Below, piece after piece: positions 7,728 to 16,816 of a DNA stretch of 64,000 nt. The position numbers and the translations under genes were made by a program. Position 1 is the stretch's first letter; the number at the start of each line of letters is the position of its first letter. The notes under the pieces are model-generated. The model searched no databases, was not told the origin of the DNA, and saw nothing but the letters and a program-made list of their open reading frames with translations. The stretch comes from Bradyrhizobium sp. Ce-3 (lineage in GTDB: Bacteria > Pseudomonadota > Alphaproteobacteria > Rhizobiales > Xanthobacteraceae): contig NZ_BQUV01000009.1 of NCBI RefSeq assembly GCF_022835695.1, positions 186,001-250,000 of the forward strand, written 5' to 3'.

Positions 7728-9119
7728 ATGCAGGATCTCTGGCGTCTGTCGGCAACCGAGCTCGCCGGCCTCATCAAATCGAAGCAGGTATCGGCGAAGG
7801 AGGCGGCAGAAGCCGGGCTCGCCCGGCTCGATGCGGTCAACCCGAAGATCAACGCGGTGGTCGATCACCGGCCGGACGACGTGCTGGCGCAGGCCGCATC
7901 GGTCGATGCGGCAATTGCGCGCGGCGAGGCGGTCGGGCCGCTGGCCGGCGTGCCCGTCACCATCAAAGTCAATGTCGACCAGGAAGGCTGCGCCACCACC
8001 AACGGGCTGAAGGCGCAGCGCGACCTGATCGCCAAGGTCGACAACCCCGTGGTCGCCAATCTGCGCAAGGCCGGCGCGGTGCTGCTCGGCCGCACCAATT
8101 GTCCGGCGGTGTCCTATCGCTGGTTCACCACCAATCTCATTCACGGCGACACCAAGAACCCGCGCGATCCCGGCATCACCCCGGGCGGCTCGTCGGGCGG
8201 CGCGGGCTCCGCGGTCGCCGCCGGCATCGGCCATATCGCGCACGGCACCGACATCGCCGGCTCGATCCGCTATCCGGCCTATGCCTGCGGCGTGCACGGC
8301 CTGCGGCCGAGCCTGGGCCGCATCCCGGCCTTCAACGCCGCACTGCCGGAGCGTCCGATCGGCCCGCAGATCAGCGCGGTGTCGGGCCCGCTGGCGCGCA
8401 CCGTCAATGACCTGCGCATCTCGCTCGCGGCGATGTCGGCGCCGGATTATCGCGATCCCTGGTATGCGCCGGTACCGCTCGATGGTCCGCCGCGCGAGAA
8501 GCGCGTTGCGATGTGCCTCAATCCGGATGGCCTCAACCCGGTGCCGGAAGTCGTCGCCGCGGTGGCCGATGCCGGCAAGCGCCTGCGAGATGCCGGCTGG
8601 ATCGTCGAGGAAGTCGCCAACACGCCGTCGTTGCGCGAGGCGGCCGAGATCCAGACCCGGCTCTGGCTCGGCGACGGCTATGAGGCGCAGCTTGCCTTCG
8701 CCGAGCGCGAGGGCGATCCCGGCGCGCTGGCCTGCCTGCGCGGCGTCCGTGCGCGGGTGCATCCGTTCGATCTGTCGCAGGCGCTGACCCGCCGCGCCAC
8801 GCTGACGCGCGAATGGTTCGCCTTCCTCGACAAATATCCGGTGCTGCTGATGCCGGTGTCCGGCGAACTGCCGTTCCCCGATCATCTCGATCGCAAGGAC
8901 GAGGCGTCATTCGCGCGGGTGTGGCACGCGCAGCTGCCGCAGATCGCGATCCCGTTCATGGGGCTGCCGGGGCTCGTCGTCTCCACCGGCCTCGTCGGGC
9001 GGATTCCGGTCGGCGTGCAGCTGGTCGCCGCGCGCTACCGCGAGGATCTCTGTCTTGCCGCGGGCGAGGCGGTCGAGGCCGGCGGCACGCCGTCAGCTGC
9101 GATCGATCCGGTGAGCTGA
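7728..9119 (+). CDS. Amidase (amidase signature family)
   Basis: A 463-residue hydrolase of the amidase signature superfamily. The Ser-cisSer-Lys triad is visible: Lys80 in PVTIKVN, Ser155 in TPGGSSGGAG and Ser179 in GTDIAGSIR. The substrate is not predictable; relatives cleave aliphatic, aryl or malonyl amides. There is no signal peptide, so it acts in the cytoplasm. The stop lies one base before the glutathione peroxidase start, implying cotranscription with the next two genes. Confidence 0.9.
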   Translation: MQDLWRLSATELAGLIKSKQVSAKEAAEAGLARLDAVNPKINAVVDHRPDDVLAQAASVDAAIARGEAVGPLAGVPVTIKVNVDQEGCATTNGLKAQRDLIAKVDNPVVANLRKAGAVLLGRTNCPAVSYRWFTTNLIHGDTKNPRDPGITPGGSSGGAGSAVAAGIGHIAHGTDIAGSIRYPAYACGVHGLRPSLGRIPAFNAALPERPIGPQISAVSGPLARTVNDLRISLAAMSAPDYRDPWYAPVPLDGPPREKRVAMCLNPDGLNPVPEVVAAVADAGKRLRDAGWIVEEVANTPSLREAAEIQTRLWLGDGYEAQLAFAEREGDPGALACLRGVRARVHPFDLSQALTRRATLTREWFAFLDKYPVLLMPVSGELPFPDHLDRKDEASFARVWHAQLPQIAIPFMGLPGLVVSTGLVGRIPVGVQLVAARYREDLCLAAGEAVEAGGTPSAAIDPVS

Positions 9120-9120
9120 C

Positions 9121-9597
9121 ATGGCCACGGTTTTCGATTTCACCGCAAAGTCGCTTGCCGGCGACGACATGCCGCTGCGGCAGTTCGAGGGGCAGGTGTT
9201 GCTGATCGTGAACACGGCAAGCGCCTGCGGGTTCACGCCGCAATACAAGGGCCTGCAGGAGCTGCACGCCGGGCTGTCGCCGCGCGGCTTTGCCGTGCTC
9301 GGCTTTCCCTGCAACCAGTTCGGCGCCCAGGAGCCGGGGACGGCGGCGCAGATCGCCACGTTCTGCGAGACCAACTACGCGGTGACGTTTCCGATGTTCG
9401 CCAAGATCGACGTCAATGGCTCGGCTGCGCATCCATTGTACGAACACCTGAAACGTGAGAAGTCCGGCCTGCTCGGGCCGGCGATCAAGTGGAACTTCAC
9501 CAAGTTCCTGGTCGATCGCGCCGGCAAGGTCGTGGCGCGGCATGCGCCGACCGCCCGGCCCGAAGGATTGAAGAAGGATATCGAGGCGCTGCTATGA
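9121..9597 (+). CDS. Glutathione/thioredoxin peroxidase (BtuE-like)
   Basis: A 158-residue peroxidase of the glutathione peroxidase family with Cys36 in NTASACGFTPQY as the peroxidatic residue (cysteine, not selenocysteine), FPCNQFGAQEPG with the second cysteine and catalytic glutamine, and KWNFTKFLVD with the conserved Trp-Asn. Bacterial members usually use thioredoxin to reduce hydroperoxides. It is in one operon with the amidase (one-base gap) and the DUF3297 gene (four-base overlap). Confidence 0.95.
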   Translation: MATVFDFTAKSLAGDDMPLRQFEGQVLLIVNTASACGFTPQYKGLQELHAGLSPRGFAVLGFPCNQFGAQEPGTAAQIATFCETNYAVTFPMFAKIDVNGSAAHPLYEHLKREKSGLLGPAIKWNFTKFLVDRAGKVVARHAPTARPEGLKKDIEALL

Positions 9598-9848
9598 GCG
9601 ACGACACCAACGACCAGTTTCCCGACCGCCTCTCGGTCGACCCGAACAGCCCGTACTACAATGCGGAGATTCTTTCGCGCGACGTCGGCATCCGCTTCAA
9701 GGGTGCCGAGAAGACCAATGTCGAGGAGTACTGCATCAGCGAAGGCTGGGTGCGGGTCACCGCCGGGAACGCCAAGGACCGTTACGGCAATCCGCTGACC
9801 ATCAAGGTGCACGGGCCGGTCGAGCCGTATTTCAGGGACAAGAAGTAA
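9594..9848 (+). CDS. DUF3297 family protein
   Basis: An 84-residue cytoplasmic protein whose start overlaps the peroxidase stop (ATGA). The sequence PDRLSVDPNSPYYN, GIRFKGAEKTNVEEYC and TIKVHGPVEPYFRDKK matches the compact DUF3297 family, found widely in Proteobacteria without assigned function. Translational coupling to a peroxidase suggests a role in oxidative stress, which is an inference only. Confidence 0.85.
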   Translation: MSDDTNDQFPDRLSVDPNSPYYNAEILSRDVGIRFKGAEKTNVEEYCISEGWVRVTAGNAKDRYGNPLTIKVHGPVEPYFRDKK

Positions 9849-9852
9849 CCAC

Positions 9853-9934
9853 CGTCATTCCGGGATGGTCCGAAGGACCAGACCCGGAATCTCGAGATTC
9901 CGGGTTCGATGCTGCGCATCGCCCCGGAATGACG
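9853..9934. repeat. Interspersed palindrome, 'cgtcattccggg' family, copy 1
   Basis: Ends CGTCATTCCGGG and CCCCGGAATGACG are inverted, with two internal hairpins (GGTCC-GAA-GGACC and a CCCGGAAT/ATTCCGGG pair). A second copy lies at 63428-63493. It sits between the peroxidase operon and tarD. Confidence 0.8.
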
Positions 9935-9962
9935 TGCCTAACAACTCCGAAGGCAACTCCCA

Positions 9963-11132
9963 ATGTCCGTCCGCATCGTCGACGTCCGCGAGGTCACGAA
10001 GCCGATCTCCTCGCCGATCCGCAACGCCTATATCGACTTCAGCAAGATGACCTCGAGCCTGGTCGCCGTGGTCACCGACGTGGTGCGCGACGGCAAGCGG
10101 GTGGTCGGCTACGGCTTCAATTCCAACGGCCGTTACGGGCAGGGCGGTCTGATCCGCGAGCGTTTTGCGCCGCGGTTGCTTGAGGCCGATCCCAAATCGC
10201 TGCTTGATGCGACCGGCGATAATCTCGATCCGGACAAGGTCTGGTCGACGCTGATGTCGAACGAGAAGCCGGGCGGCCATGGCGAGCGCTCGGTCGCGGT
10301 CGGCACCATCGACATGGCGGTGTGGGACGCGGTGGCGAAGATCGCGGGCAAGCCGCTGTTCCGGCTGCTCGCCGAGCGCCACGGCGTGAGCGCCAATCCG
10401 CGCGTCTTCGTCTACGCCGCCGGCGGCTATTACTATCCGGGCAAGGACCTCGGGGCGTTGCGCAAGGAGATGCGCGGCTATCTCGACCGCGGCTACAACG
10501 TCGTGAAGATGAAGATCGGCGGCGCGCCGCTCGCCGAGGACCGCGAACGGATCGAGGCGGTGCTCAACGAGATCGGCAGCAGCGCGCAACTCGCGGTCGA
10601 TGCCAACGGCCGCTTCGACCTGGAGACCGCGATCGCTTACGCCAAGATGCTGCGGGAGTATCCGCTGTTCTGGTACGAGGAGGCCGGCGATCCGCTCGAT
10701 TACGCGCTGCAGGCCGCACTGGCCGAATTTTATCCCGGCGCGATGGCGACCGGCGAGAACCTGTTCAGCCATCAGGATGCGCACAATCTGATCCGCTACG
10801 GCGGCATGCGGCCGGACCGCGACTGGCTGCAATTCGACTGCGCGCTGTCCTATGGGCTGTGCGAATATCAGCGCACGCTCGCGGTGCTGAAGACCCATGG
10901 CTGGTCGCCGAGCCGCTGCATCCCGCATGGCGGCCATCAGATGTCGCTCAACATTGCCGCCGGCCTCGGCCTCGGCGGCAATGAGAGCTACCCTGATTTG
11001 TTCCAGCCCTATGGCGGCTTCCCCGACGGGGTGCGGGTCGAGAATGGCCACATCACGATGCCCGAGCTTCCCGGCATCGGCTTCGAGGGCAAGTCGGATC
11101 TCTACAAGGAGATGAAGGCGCTCGCCGATTAG
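9963..11132 (+). CDS. tarD: D(-)-tartrate dehydratase
   Basis: Enolase-superfamily enzyme of 389 residues that dehydrates D-tartrate to oxaloacetate. It matches the characterised Bradyrhizobium japonicum TarD so closely that active-site numbers coincide: Lys182 and Lys184 in VVKMKIGG, metal ligands Asp213, Glu239 and Glu265, and His322 in CIPHGGH. The substrate-specificity loop GRYGQGGLIRERF is also present. The start MSVRIVDVREVTKPISS is the family start. It stands alone, with no tartrate transporter or regulator beside it. Confidence 0.95.
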   Translation: MSVRIVDVREVTKPISSPIRNAYIDFSKMTSSLVAVVTDVVRDGKRVVGYGFNSNGRYGQGGLIRERFAPRLLEADPKSLLDATGDNLDPDKVWSTLMSNEKPGGHGERSVAVGTIDMAVWDAVAKIAGKPLFRLLAERHGVSANPRVFVYAAGGYYYPGKDLGALRKEMRGYLDRGYNVVKMKIGGAPLAEDRERIEAVLNEIGSSAQLAVDANGRFDLETAIAYAKMLREYPLFWYEEAGDPLDYALQAALAEFYPGAMATGENLFSHQDAHNLIRYGGMRPDRDWLQFDCALSYGLCEYQRTLAVLKTHGWSPSRCIPHGGHQMSLNIAAGLGLGGNESYPDLFQPYGGFPDGVRVENGHITMPELPGIGFEGKSDLYKEMKALAD

Positions 11133-11155
11133 CCGGTGCCGTCCGGCCGACCGGC
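11132..11155 (+). terminator. Possible hairpin terminator after tarD
   Basis: GCCGGT and ACCGGC form a six-base stem directly after the stop codon, with a further CCG/CGG pairing inside. There is no U-run, so termination is uncertain. Confidence 0.35.
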
Positions 11156-11181
11156 AGGCTTGAATCCGCTCACAAACTAAT

Positions 11182-11217
11182 TTGAGCGACGCTCAATAAA
11201 ATGTTGAACGTTGCTCA
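11182..11217. promoter_or_regulatory. Tandem operator-like sites before the DUF2157-like gene
   Basis: A 15-bp inverted repeat TTGAGCGACGCTCAA at 11182-11196 is followed 22 bases on by a degenerate copy TTGAACGTTGCTCA at 11204-11217. Two helical turns between sites and palindromic 7-base arms are typical of TetR-type dimers bound side by side. No tetR gene is adjacent in the window. Confidence 0.5.
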
Positions 11218-11298
11218 CGCTTCGATATACTCATGCAGCAGAGGCGCCTCTGCCGGGTCACCGGGGAAGGCGCCGGAACCGGCCATGAGGATCGCCGC

Positions 11299-12360
11299 AT
11301 GCCATATTCAGCGAAAAGTCTCCGGGAAGCCGCCGATGCCGGAGTGATCAGCGCCGCTGATCTGGACCGGCTGCTCGCCTTCCTGGCAAGCCAGGAAGGA
11401 CAAGGCCCGGCGGGCGACGCCAGCCCGGCCGCCAAATTCGATGCCGCGCATGTGCTCTGGTACGCCGGCGCATTGATCGTGATCGGCGCCATGGGGCTGT
11501 TCTCGACCCTGGCCTTCACCCAAATGGGCGGCCGGGCGCTGACGGCCTGCGCGATCGCCTACGCCACCGCCTTCGCCGTGGCTGGCCACCACCTCTGGTA
11601 CGGCAAGAATCTGCGGGTTCCCGGCGGCTTGCTGATCGCGATCGCGGTGTCGATGGCGCCGCTCGCGGTCTACGGCATCCAGGACGAGCTCGGCTGGTGG
11701 GGCAAGTTCGGCAAGCCCGGAACCGTGCACGACTTCTATGTCTGGGTGAAGGGCAGCTGGCTCTTCATGGAGATCGCAACCGTCGCCGCCGGCGTCGTGG
11801 CGCTGCGCTATTACCGCTTCGCCTTCATCGTCGCGATCATCTCGGTCGCGCTGTGGTTCATGTCGATGGATCTGGCGCCCTGGTTCAGCGGCATGGAGTA
11901 CGCCGATTTCGAGACGCGCCGCCGGGTTTCGATCTGGTTTGGCCTCGCCGTGCTCGCGGTCGCCTGGATCATCGACTATCGCAGCCGCAACCGCGACTTT
12001 GCGTTCTGGCTGCATCTGTTCGGCCTGATGGCGTTCTGGGGCGGTATCACCGCGTCCGAAGGCGCGACCGAACTGGGCAAGGCGGTCTATTGCATGCTCA
12101 ATGTCGGCCTGATCGCGATCGCCGTGATCCTGGCGCGGCGTGCCTATGCGGTGTTCGGCGCCTTCGGCATCTGCCTCTATCTCGGTCATCTCGCCGACGT
12201 CGTGTTCAAGGACTCGCTGTGGTTTCCGTTCTCGCTGTCGCTGATCGGAATTGCGGTGATCGCCGCCGGCCTGCTCTACCATCGCAACCAGCGCGCGATC
12301 ACGGCCTGGATCGATGCGCATCTGCCGGCGGGGCTGCGGCCGCGCTCCGCGACCGCATGA
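11299..12360 (+). CDS. Multi-pass membrane protein, DUF2157-like
   Basis: A 353-residue protein. The N-terminus (KSLREAADAGVISAADLDRL) is a soluble helical region like that of DUF2157 proteins, followed by about eight or nine hydrophobic segments starting at VLWYAGALIVIGAMGLFS and ending at FSLSLIGIAVIAAGLLYH. Function is unknown. The ATG at 11299 has GAGG nine bases upstream; 22 further in-frame codons before it look like leader. Two operator-like repeats upstream and a strong terminator after it suggest a regulated single-gene unit. Confidence 0.7.
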   Translation: MPYSAKSLREAADAGVISAADLDRLLAFLASQEGQGPAGDASPAAKFDAAHVLWYAGALIVIGAMGLFSTLAFTQMGGRALTACAIAYATAFAVAGHHLWYGKNLRVPGGLLIAIAVSMAPLAVYGIQDELGWWGKFGKPGTVHDFYVWVKGSWLFMEIATVAAGVVALRYYRFAFIVAIISVALWFMSMDLAPWFSGMEYADFETRRRVSIWFGLAVLAVAWIIDYRSRNRDFAFWLHLFGLMAFWGGITASEGATELGKAVYCMLNVGLIAIAVILARRAYAVFGAFGICLYLGHLADVVFKDSLWFPFSLSLIGIAVIAAGLLYHRNQRAITAWIDAHLPAGLRPRSATA

Positions 12361-12410
12361 TCGAAGCGACGCGATCGTTTAGAACCGCTACAATCTGGAA
12401 TCCCTACAAG

Positions 12411-12440
12411 GAGAGCGGCGCGCGAGCGCCGCTCTCCGTT
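12411..12440 (+). terminator. Hairpin terminator after the DUF2157-like gene
   Basis: An 11-bp perfect stem GAGAGCGGCGC / GCGCCGCTCTC with a GCGA loop, followed by CGTTTCC. The short U-run makes it a moderate terminator. The remaining 220 bases up to the receptor gene show no other gene. Confidence 0.7.
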
Positions 12441-12659
12441 TCCGGGCGCAAAACAGGAAGCCGACAGAAACCATTTGCATCCTTGACTTTTCCAAGCCTG
12501 CGCGCGCCGCGCGCAGCACTCGCGGGCTGTCGTCGCGATTTTATTCCGTCGTGACGCAAAAATTTTCCCGGGCGCGTCGTCTGGACGCAGCACGCCTCTC
12601 GTCTCTAGAGGACGGCGCATCGCCTTTACGCAAGGCGAGAGTTGCTTGGGGACGGCGTC

Positions 12660-15032
12660 ATGACATCAAGATCAAAAAACAATCGTCGCACGATTTTGCC
12701 CGCGAAGCTGGCGCTGCTCACGGCGAGCTATCTCGCCCTGAATGTCCCGCTCGCGACCACAGCCGCGCAGGCGCAGTCTGCGCCGCCACAAGCCGCCGCC
12801 TCGGCGCTGCCGCCGGTGACGGTCACCCCGCCGGCCACGCAACGCCGGCGCAGCGCGCCATCGACGTCGCGCAACACCGCCGCCGCGCGTGGCCGGCGCA
12901 GCCAGACCGCGCGGCGGATCGAGCCCGCGGCTGCGGCAAAGCCGTTCACGGAATCGCAGGATGCCCGCACCGGCACGTCAGGCTATTTCGCCAACAGCAC
13001 CTCGGTTGCGACCAGGACCAACACTGCGATCGTCAACATCCCGCAATCGCTCAACGTCATCACCCGCGAGCAGATCCGCGACCAGAACTATCAGGGCGTC
13101 ACCGACGTCACCCGCTATGTCCCCGGCGTCGCGGTGCATCAGGGCGAGGGCAATCGCGACGAACTCGTGATCCGCGGCGTCGATTCCAGCGCCAATTTCT
13201 TCGTCAACGGCTTTCGCGACGACGTTCAGTATTTCCGCGATATGTACAACGCCCAGAGCATCGAGGTGCTGAAGGGGCCGAGCGCATTGACCTTCGGCCG
13301 CGGCGCCGGCGGCGGGCTGTTGAACCGCACGCTGAAGGAGGCCGACGGCAACCGGGTCTACGAGGCGACGGCACAGACCGGCTCGTGGGGCGATCGCCGC
13401 GTCAGCCTCGATGCCGGGCAGGCGATCAACGAGAATGTCGCAGCCCGGCTCAACGTGTTCTACGAGGGCGCCGATGCGTTCCGCGATTTCAACCATCTCG
13501 AGCGCTACGGCATCAACCCGACCGTGACGCTGAAGCCCGACGACAACACCAAGATCAAGCTGAGCTACGAGTATTTCCACGACGAGCGCACCGCCGATCG
13601 CGGCAATCCCTCGCAGGGCGTGCCGGGCGGCGCGACCCGCTTCAACCCGACCACGCCGTTCGCGCCGAATGGCGACTTCTCGACCTTCTTCGGCAGCCCG
13701 AGCCTGAACACCGCGCAGGCGACGGTGCAGACCGGCATGGCCATCATCGAGCACGACTTCGAGAACGGGCTGACGGTGCGCAACGGCACCATCGCCGCCG
13801 ACTACCAGAAATTCTACCAGAACGTCTATCCGACCGGCGGCGCGCTGGCCGGCGCGGTCAACCCGGCCGATACCGCCGTCAATCTCGGTGCCTATCAGCA
13901 CACCACCAACCGCGACAACGTCTTCAACCAGACCGATTTCACCTACAAGACCTGGACCGGTCCGCTATTCCACACCGTCGGCTTCGGTACCGAGTTCGGC
14001 CGCCAGACCGGCGTCGACATCCGCAACACCGGCGTGTTCCCGAACGGCACCAACACCATCGTGCAGAATCCGTTCGCGCCGACTTACTTCGGTCCGGTGA
14101 CGTTCATTCACCATTTCACCGGCACCAACTCCGATGGCGTCACCACGCCGGATTCCAACAGCCGCTATGCGCTGAACATCCAGTCCGGCTATGTCAGGGA
14201 CACCATCGAGATCTCCCGCGGCGTGCAGATCATCGCCGGCGCCCGGTTCGACCGCTTCGACATGTCGGCGACCGACATGAACACCAACACCAATCGCGGC
14301 CGGGTCGACAATCTGGTGTCGCCGCAGGCCGCGCTGATCATCAAGCCGATCGAGCAGATGTCGGTCTACACGGCCTACAGCATCTCCTATCTGCCGGCCT
14401 CGGGCGATCAGTTCAGCTCGCTGACCGACGGCACGCTGATCCTGCAGCCGCAGCGCTTCGAGAATGTCGAGCTCGGCATGAAATGGAACATCAATCCGAA
14501 GCTGCTGTTCTCGACCGCGGTCTACAATCTGAACCGCACCAACCAGCCGATCCCCGACGGCAACAACCCGGGCTTCTTCTTCCCCTCGGGCAGCACGCTG
14601 ACGCGGGGCATCGAGGCGAGCCTGACCGGGCATGTCACCGAGCAGTGGCAGTCGTCGCTGGCCTACGCCTACACCGACGCCAGGATCACCGGGGCCACCT
14701 CGGCGACCGTCGTTCCCGGCAATCGCGTTCAGCTCGTGCCGTACAATCAATTCGCGTGGTGGAACAAGTATCAGTTCACCCCGATGTGGGCGGCCGCGCT
14801 CGGCGTGATCTATTTCGGCGATTCCTTCGCTTCATCCGACGACACCGTGCGGCTGCCGAGCTTCGTCCGCTTCGACGCGGCGGTCTATGCCAAGATCGAC
14901 GAGACCTGGAGCGTCCAGCTCAATGTCGAGAACATCTTCGACAAGGGCTATTGGGCATCCGCCGATGGCAACAACAACATCTCGCCGGGACAGGGACGGA
15001 CGGTGCGGCTGACGGCACGGGCGAGGTTCTGA
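12660..15032 (+). CDS. TonB-dependent siderophore receptor
   Basis: Outer-membrane receptor of 790 residues. A long signal peptide ends near AAQAQSAPP. The plug domain is clear (NIPQSLNVITREQIRDQN, VTDVTRYVPGVA, IEVLKGPSALTFGRGAGGG), followed by a 22-strand barrel region ending in the typical aromatic C-terminus ARARF. The plug resembles catecholate/ferrichrome receptors (Fiu/FhuA group); the ligand cannot be fixed. The start at 12660 has GGGG nearby. No ABC transporter or TonB genes are adjacent. A larger ORF in another frame over the same DNA is a GC shadow. Confidence 0.93.
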   Translation: MTSRSKNNRRTILPAKLALLTASYLALNVPLATTAAQAQSAPPQAAASALPPVTVTPPATQRRRSAPSTSRNTAAARGRRSQTARRIEPAAAAKPFTESQDARTGTSGYFANSTSVATRTNTAIVNIPQSLNVITREQIRDQNYQGVTDVTRYVPGVAVHQGEGNRDELVIRGVDSSANFFVNGFRDDVQYFRDMYNAQSIEVLKGPSALTFGRGAGGGLLNRTLKEADGNRVYEATAQTGSWGDRRVSLDAGQAINENVAARLNVFYEGADAFRDFNHLERYGINPTVTLKPDDNTKIKLSYEYFHDERTADRGNPSQGVPGGATRFNPTTPFAPNGDFSTFFGSPSLNTAQATVQTGMAIIEHDFENGLTVRNGTIAADYQKFYQNVYPTGGALAGAVNPADTAVNLGAYQHTTNRDNVFNQTDFTYKTWTGPLFHTVGFGTEFGRQTGVDIRNTGVFPNGTNTIVQNPFAPTYFGPVTFIHHFTGTNSDGVTTPDSNSRYALNIQSGYVRDTIEISRGVQIIAGARFDRFDMSATDMNTNTNRGRVDNLVSPQAALIIKPIEQMSVYTAYSISYLPASGDQFSSLTDGTLILQPQRFENVELGMKWNINPKLLFSTAVYNLNRTNQPIPDGNNPGFFFPSGSTLTRGIEASLTGHVTEQWQSSLAYAYTDARITGATSATVVPGNRVQLVPYNQFAWWNKYQFTPMWAAALGVIYFGDSFASSDDTVRLPSFVRFDAAVYAKIDETWSVQLNVENIFDKGYWASADGNNNISPGQGRTVRLTARARF

Positions 15033-15094
15033 GTGACGGCCATGATCAATGCGGGATGATGGTCTGAGAATTGTAGCGAGTGGCCTCCCCACGC

Positions 15095-15217
15095 CGTCGC
15101 CCTGGCGAAAGCCAGGACCCATAACCACCGGATTCGATTGAGAGTGAAATAGTGGACTCAGCATCGCACAACAACAAGCAGTCGGGGCAATGGGTCCTGG
15201 CTTTCGCCAGGACGACG
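15095..15217. repeat. Inverted pair of 28-base repeat arms, 'gggacccataaccacc' family, copy 1
   Basis: Arms at 15095-15122 and 15190-15217 are inverted copies of each other (core CCTGGCGAAAGCCAGGACCC), each itself a small hairpin. The family recurs as a full pair at 33870-33991 and as a single arm at 63337-63372. It lies between the convergent receptor gene and malonyl-CoA decarboxylase. Confidence 0.85.
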
Positions 15218-15305
15218 CTGAATACATTCACATTCTCTCACGATGACGGTGTTGGAATGCGAGCGCTCCCTGTCGTTGTTGCAATGACGGGGAGGGAGCG
15301 GCGTC

Positions 15306-16658
15306 CTACCCCAACCGCATGTCCAGCAGCCGCCGGCCTTCGCCCTTGAGCAGCTTCTTCACCGCGCTGGAGGCGATCACCTCGCCGTTGTTGGCGTAGG
15401 CCTCGTGGTTCTTCTCGATGTCGTCGAGGCGATAGAGGTAGTTGACCATCACGCCGGCGGATTCGCGCAGGCCCTTGGGCGAGAGGTCGCCGGCCCAGTT
15501 GATCCGCTCCAGCCGCGCGCCGTTGCCGAGATGGAAGCGCGCCACCGAATCGATCAGCCGGCCCTTCGGCGTGCGCGCCTTCAGGAAGTAATAGGCGGCG
15601 AGCGGCTCCAGCACGGCGCGCAGCTGCGCGGCGAGCTCGGCGTTCTCGAACCAGTCGGGCTTGCCGAGGCTTTCCAGCAGCTGGCGGTCTTCCTCGGTCA
15701 GCGGCACGTCGTCGGCCTGCTTGACCCACTGCATGAAGCCCGGCACCGGCGACAGCGTCACGAAATGGTCGAGCTTGGGCAGTTCGCGGCGCAGCTCCTC
15801 GACAACCTGTTTGATCAGGAAGCTGCCGAACGAGATGCCGCCGAGCCCACGCTGGGTGTTGGAGATCGAATAGAACACCGCGGTGCGGGCCTTCTCGACC
15901 GGCACCGGCTCGCGCTCTTCCGCCAGCAGCGGCGCGATCGCGCCCGGGATGGCCTCGGTGAGTGCGACCTCGACGAAGATCAGCGGCTCGTCGGCCAGCG
16001 CCGGGTGGAAGAACGCGTAGCAGCGGCGGTCCACCGGATCGATGCGGCGCCGCAGATCGTCCCAGTCGCGGATCTCATGCACCGCCTCGTAGCGGATGAT
16101 CTTCTCCAGAATATTGGCCGGCGACGACCAGTCTATCCTGCGCAGCACGAGGAATCCCCTGTTGAACCAGGACGAGAGCAGATGCACCACGTCGCGATCG
16201 AGCGCGGCGAGGTCCTTGTTGCCCTTCATCAATGAAAGCAGATCCGAGCGGATCGACACCAGCTCGCCGGTGCCGCCCGGGGCGCGATTGAGCCGGCGGA
16301 TCAATTCCTGGCGGCGCGGCTCGGAGGCGAAGTGCAGGTCGCTGGCGTCGTCGCCATTGGCTTTGGCGCGCCAGCTCTCGATGGCCTGCGCCAGCCTGGC
16401 GTGATCGGGGCCGAAATCGCGGGCCAGCGTCTGGAAGAACGACAGGCGGCCGGCGGCATCGAGGTGATGGTAGCGGTCGAGCACTTCGCGCGCCATCGCG
16501 GTGCCGGAGGCCTCGCCGCGGCCGGACAGCAGCGCCTCGCACAGTTCCAGCAGTTCGGACGCATCCTGCTTGTCGTCGGCCGGGCTGGCGCGGCCGAGCA
16601 GGACGCGGCCGCGTTCGGAAATCGTCGAGAGCAGGTCGGAGAAGAAGGCGTTGGCCAT
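15306..16658 (-). CDS. Malonyl-CoA decarboxylase
   Basis: A 450-residue enzyme that converts malonyl-CoA to acetyl-CoA (EC 4.1.1.9). The C-terminal GNAT-like catalytic domain is clear from FYSISNTQRGLGGISFG, ELPKLDHFVTLSPVPGFM (catalytic His and Ser) and YYFLKART; the N-terminal helical oligomerisation region precedes it. ATG at 16658 is preferred over an in-frame ATG nine codons upstream. No malonate carrier or malonyl-CoA synthetase is next to it, so it may act on malonyl-CoA from general metabolism. Rhizobial relatives are linked to malonate use in nodules. Confidence 0.93.
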   Translation of the reverse strand: MANAFFSDLLSTISERGRVLLGRASPADDKQDASELLELCEALLSGRGEASGTAMAREVLDRYHHLDAAGRLSFFQTLARDFGPDHARLAQAIESWRAKANGDDASDLHFASEPRRQELIRRLNRAPGGTGELVSIRSDLLSLMKGNKDLAALDRDVVHLLSSWFNRGFLVLRRIDWSSPANILEKIIRYEAVHEIRDWDDLRRRIDPVDRRCYAFFHPALADEPLIFVEVALTEAIPGAIAPLLAEEREPVPVEKARTAVFYSISNTQRGLGGISFGSFLIKQVVEELRRELPKLDHFVTLSPVPGFMQWVKQADDVPLTEEDRQLLESLGKPDWFENAELAAQLRAVLEPLAAYYFLKARTPKGRLIDSVARFHLGNGARLERINWAGDLSPKGLRESAGVMVNYLYRLDDIEKNHEAYANNGEVIASSAVKKLLKGEGRRLLDMRLG

Positions 16659-16816
16659 GAGCAGGTCGTATCCAGCGGGTCGCATTCAGTGAAGCCCGAC
16701 CTTACACGGGATTTAAGGTCGGCAGAAATGCAATCAAGCGCATGGATCGTACGGAAATATGTCGCGGCGCGACAGCGGTATAATTCGTCGTCGCTGCGCC
16801 CGGTGACAAAGCCCGT

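Noticed and set aside
12377-12385. GTTTAGAAC resembling half of an iron control (ICE) site before the siderophore receptor
   Set aside because: Only one half-site is present, it lies 275 bases upstream and it precedes a terminator, so control of the receptor is not supported.
12551-15067. An 838-codon rightward frame overlapping the TonB-dependent receptor
   Set aside because: Its translation is Arg-rich and without domains, while the neighbouring frame is a full receptor with signal peptide and C-terminal phenylalanine.
15095-15217. Repeated arms that could suggest a CRISPR array
   Set aside because: There are only two inverted arms and no series of direct repeats with spacers; the element recurs elsewhere as a dispersed repeat.
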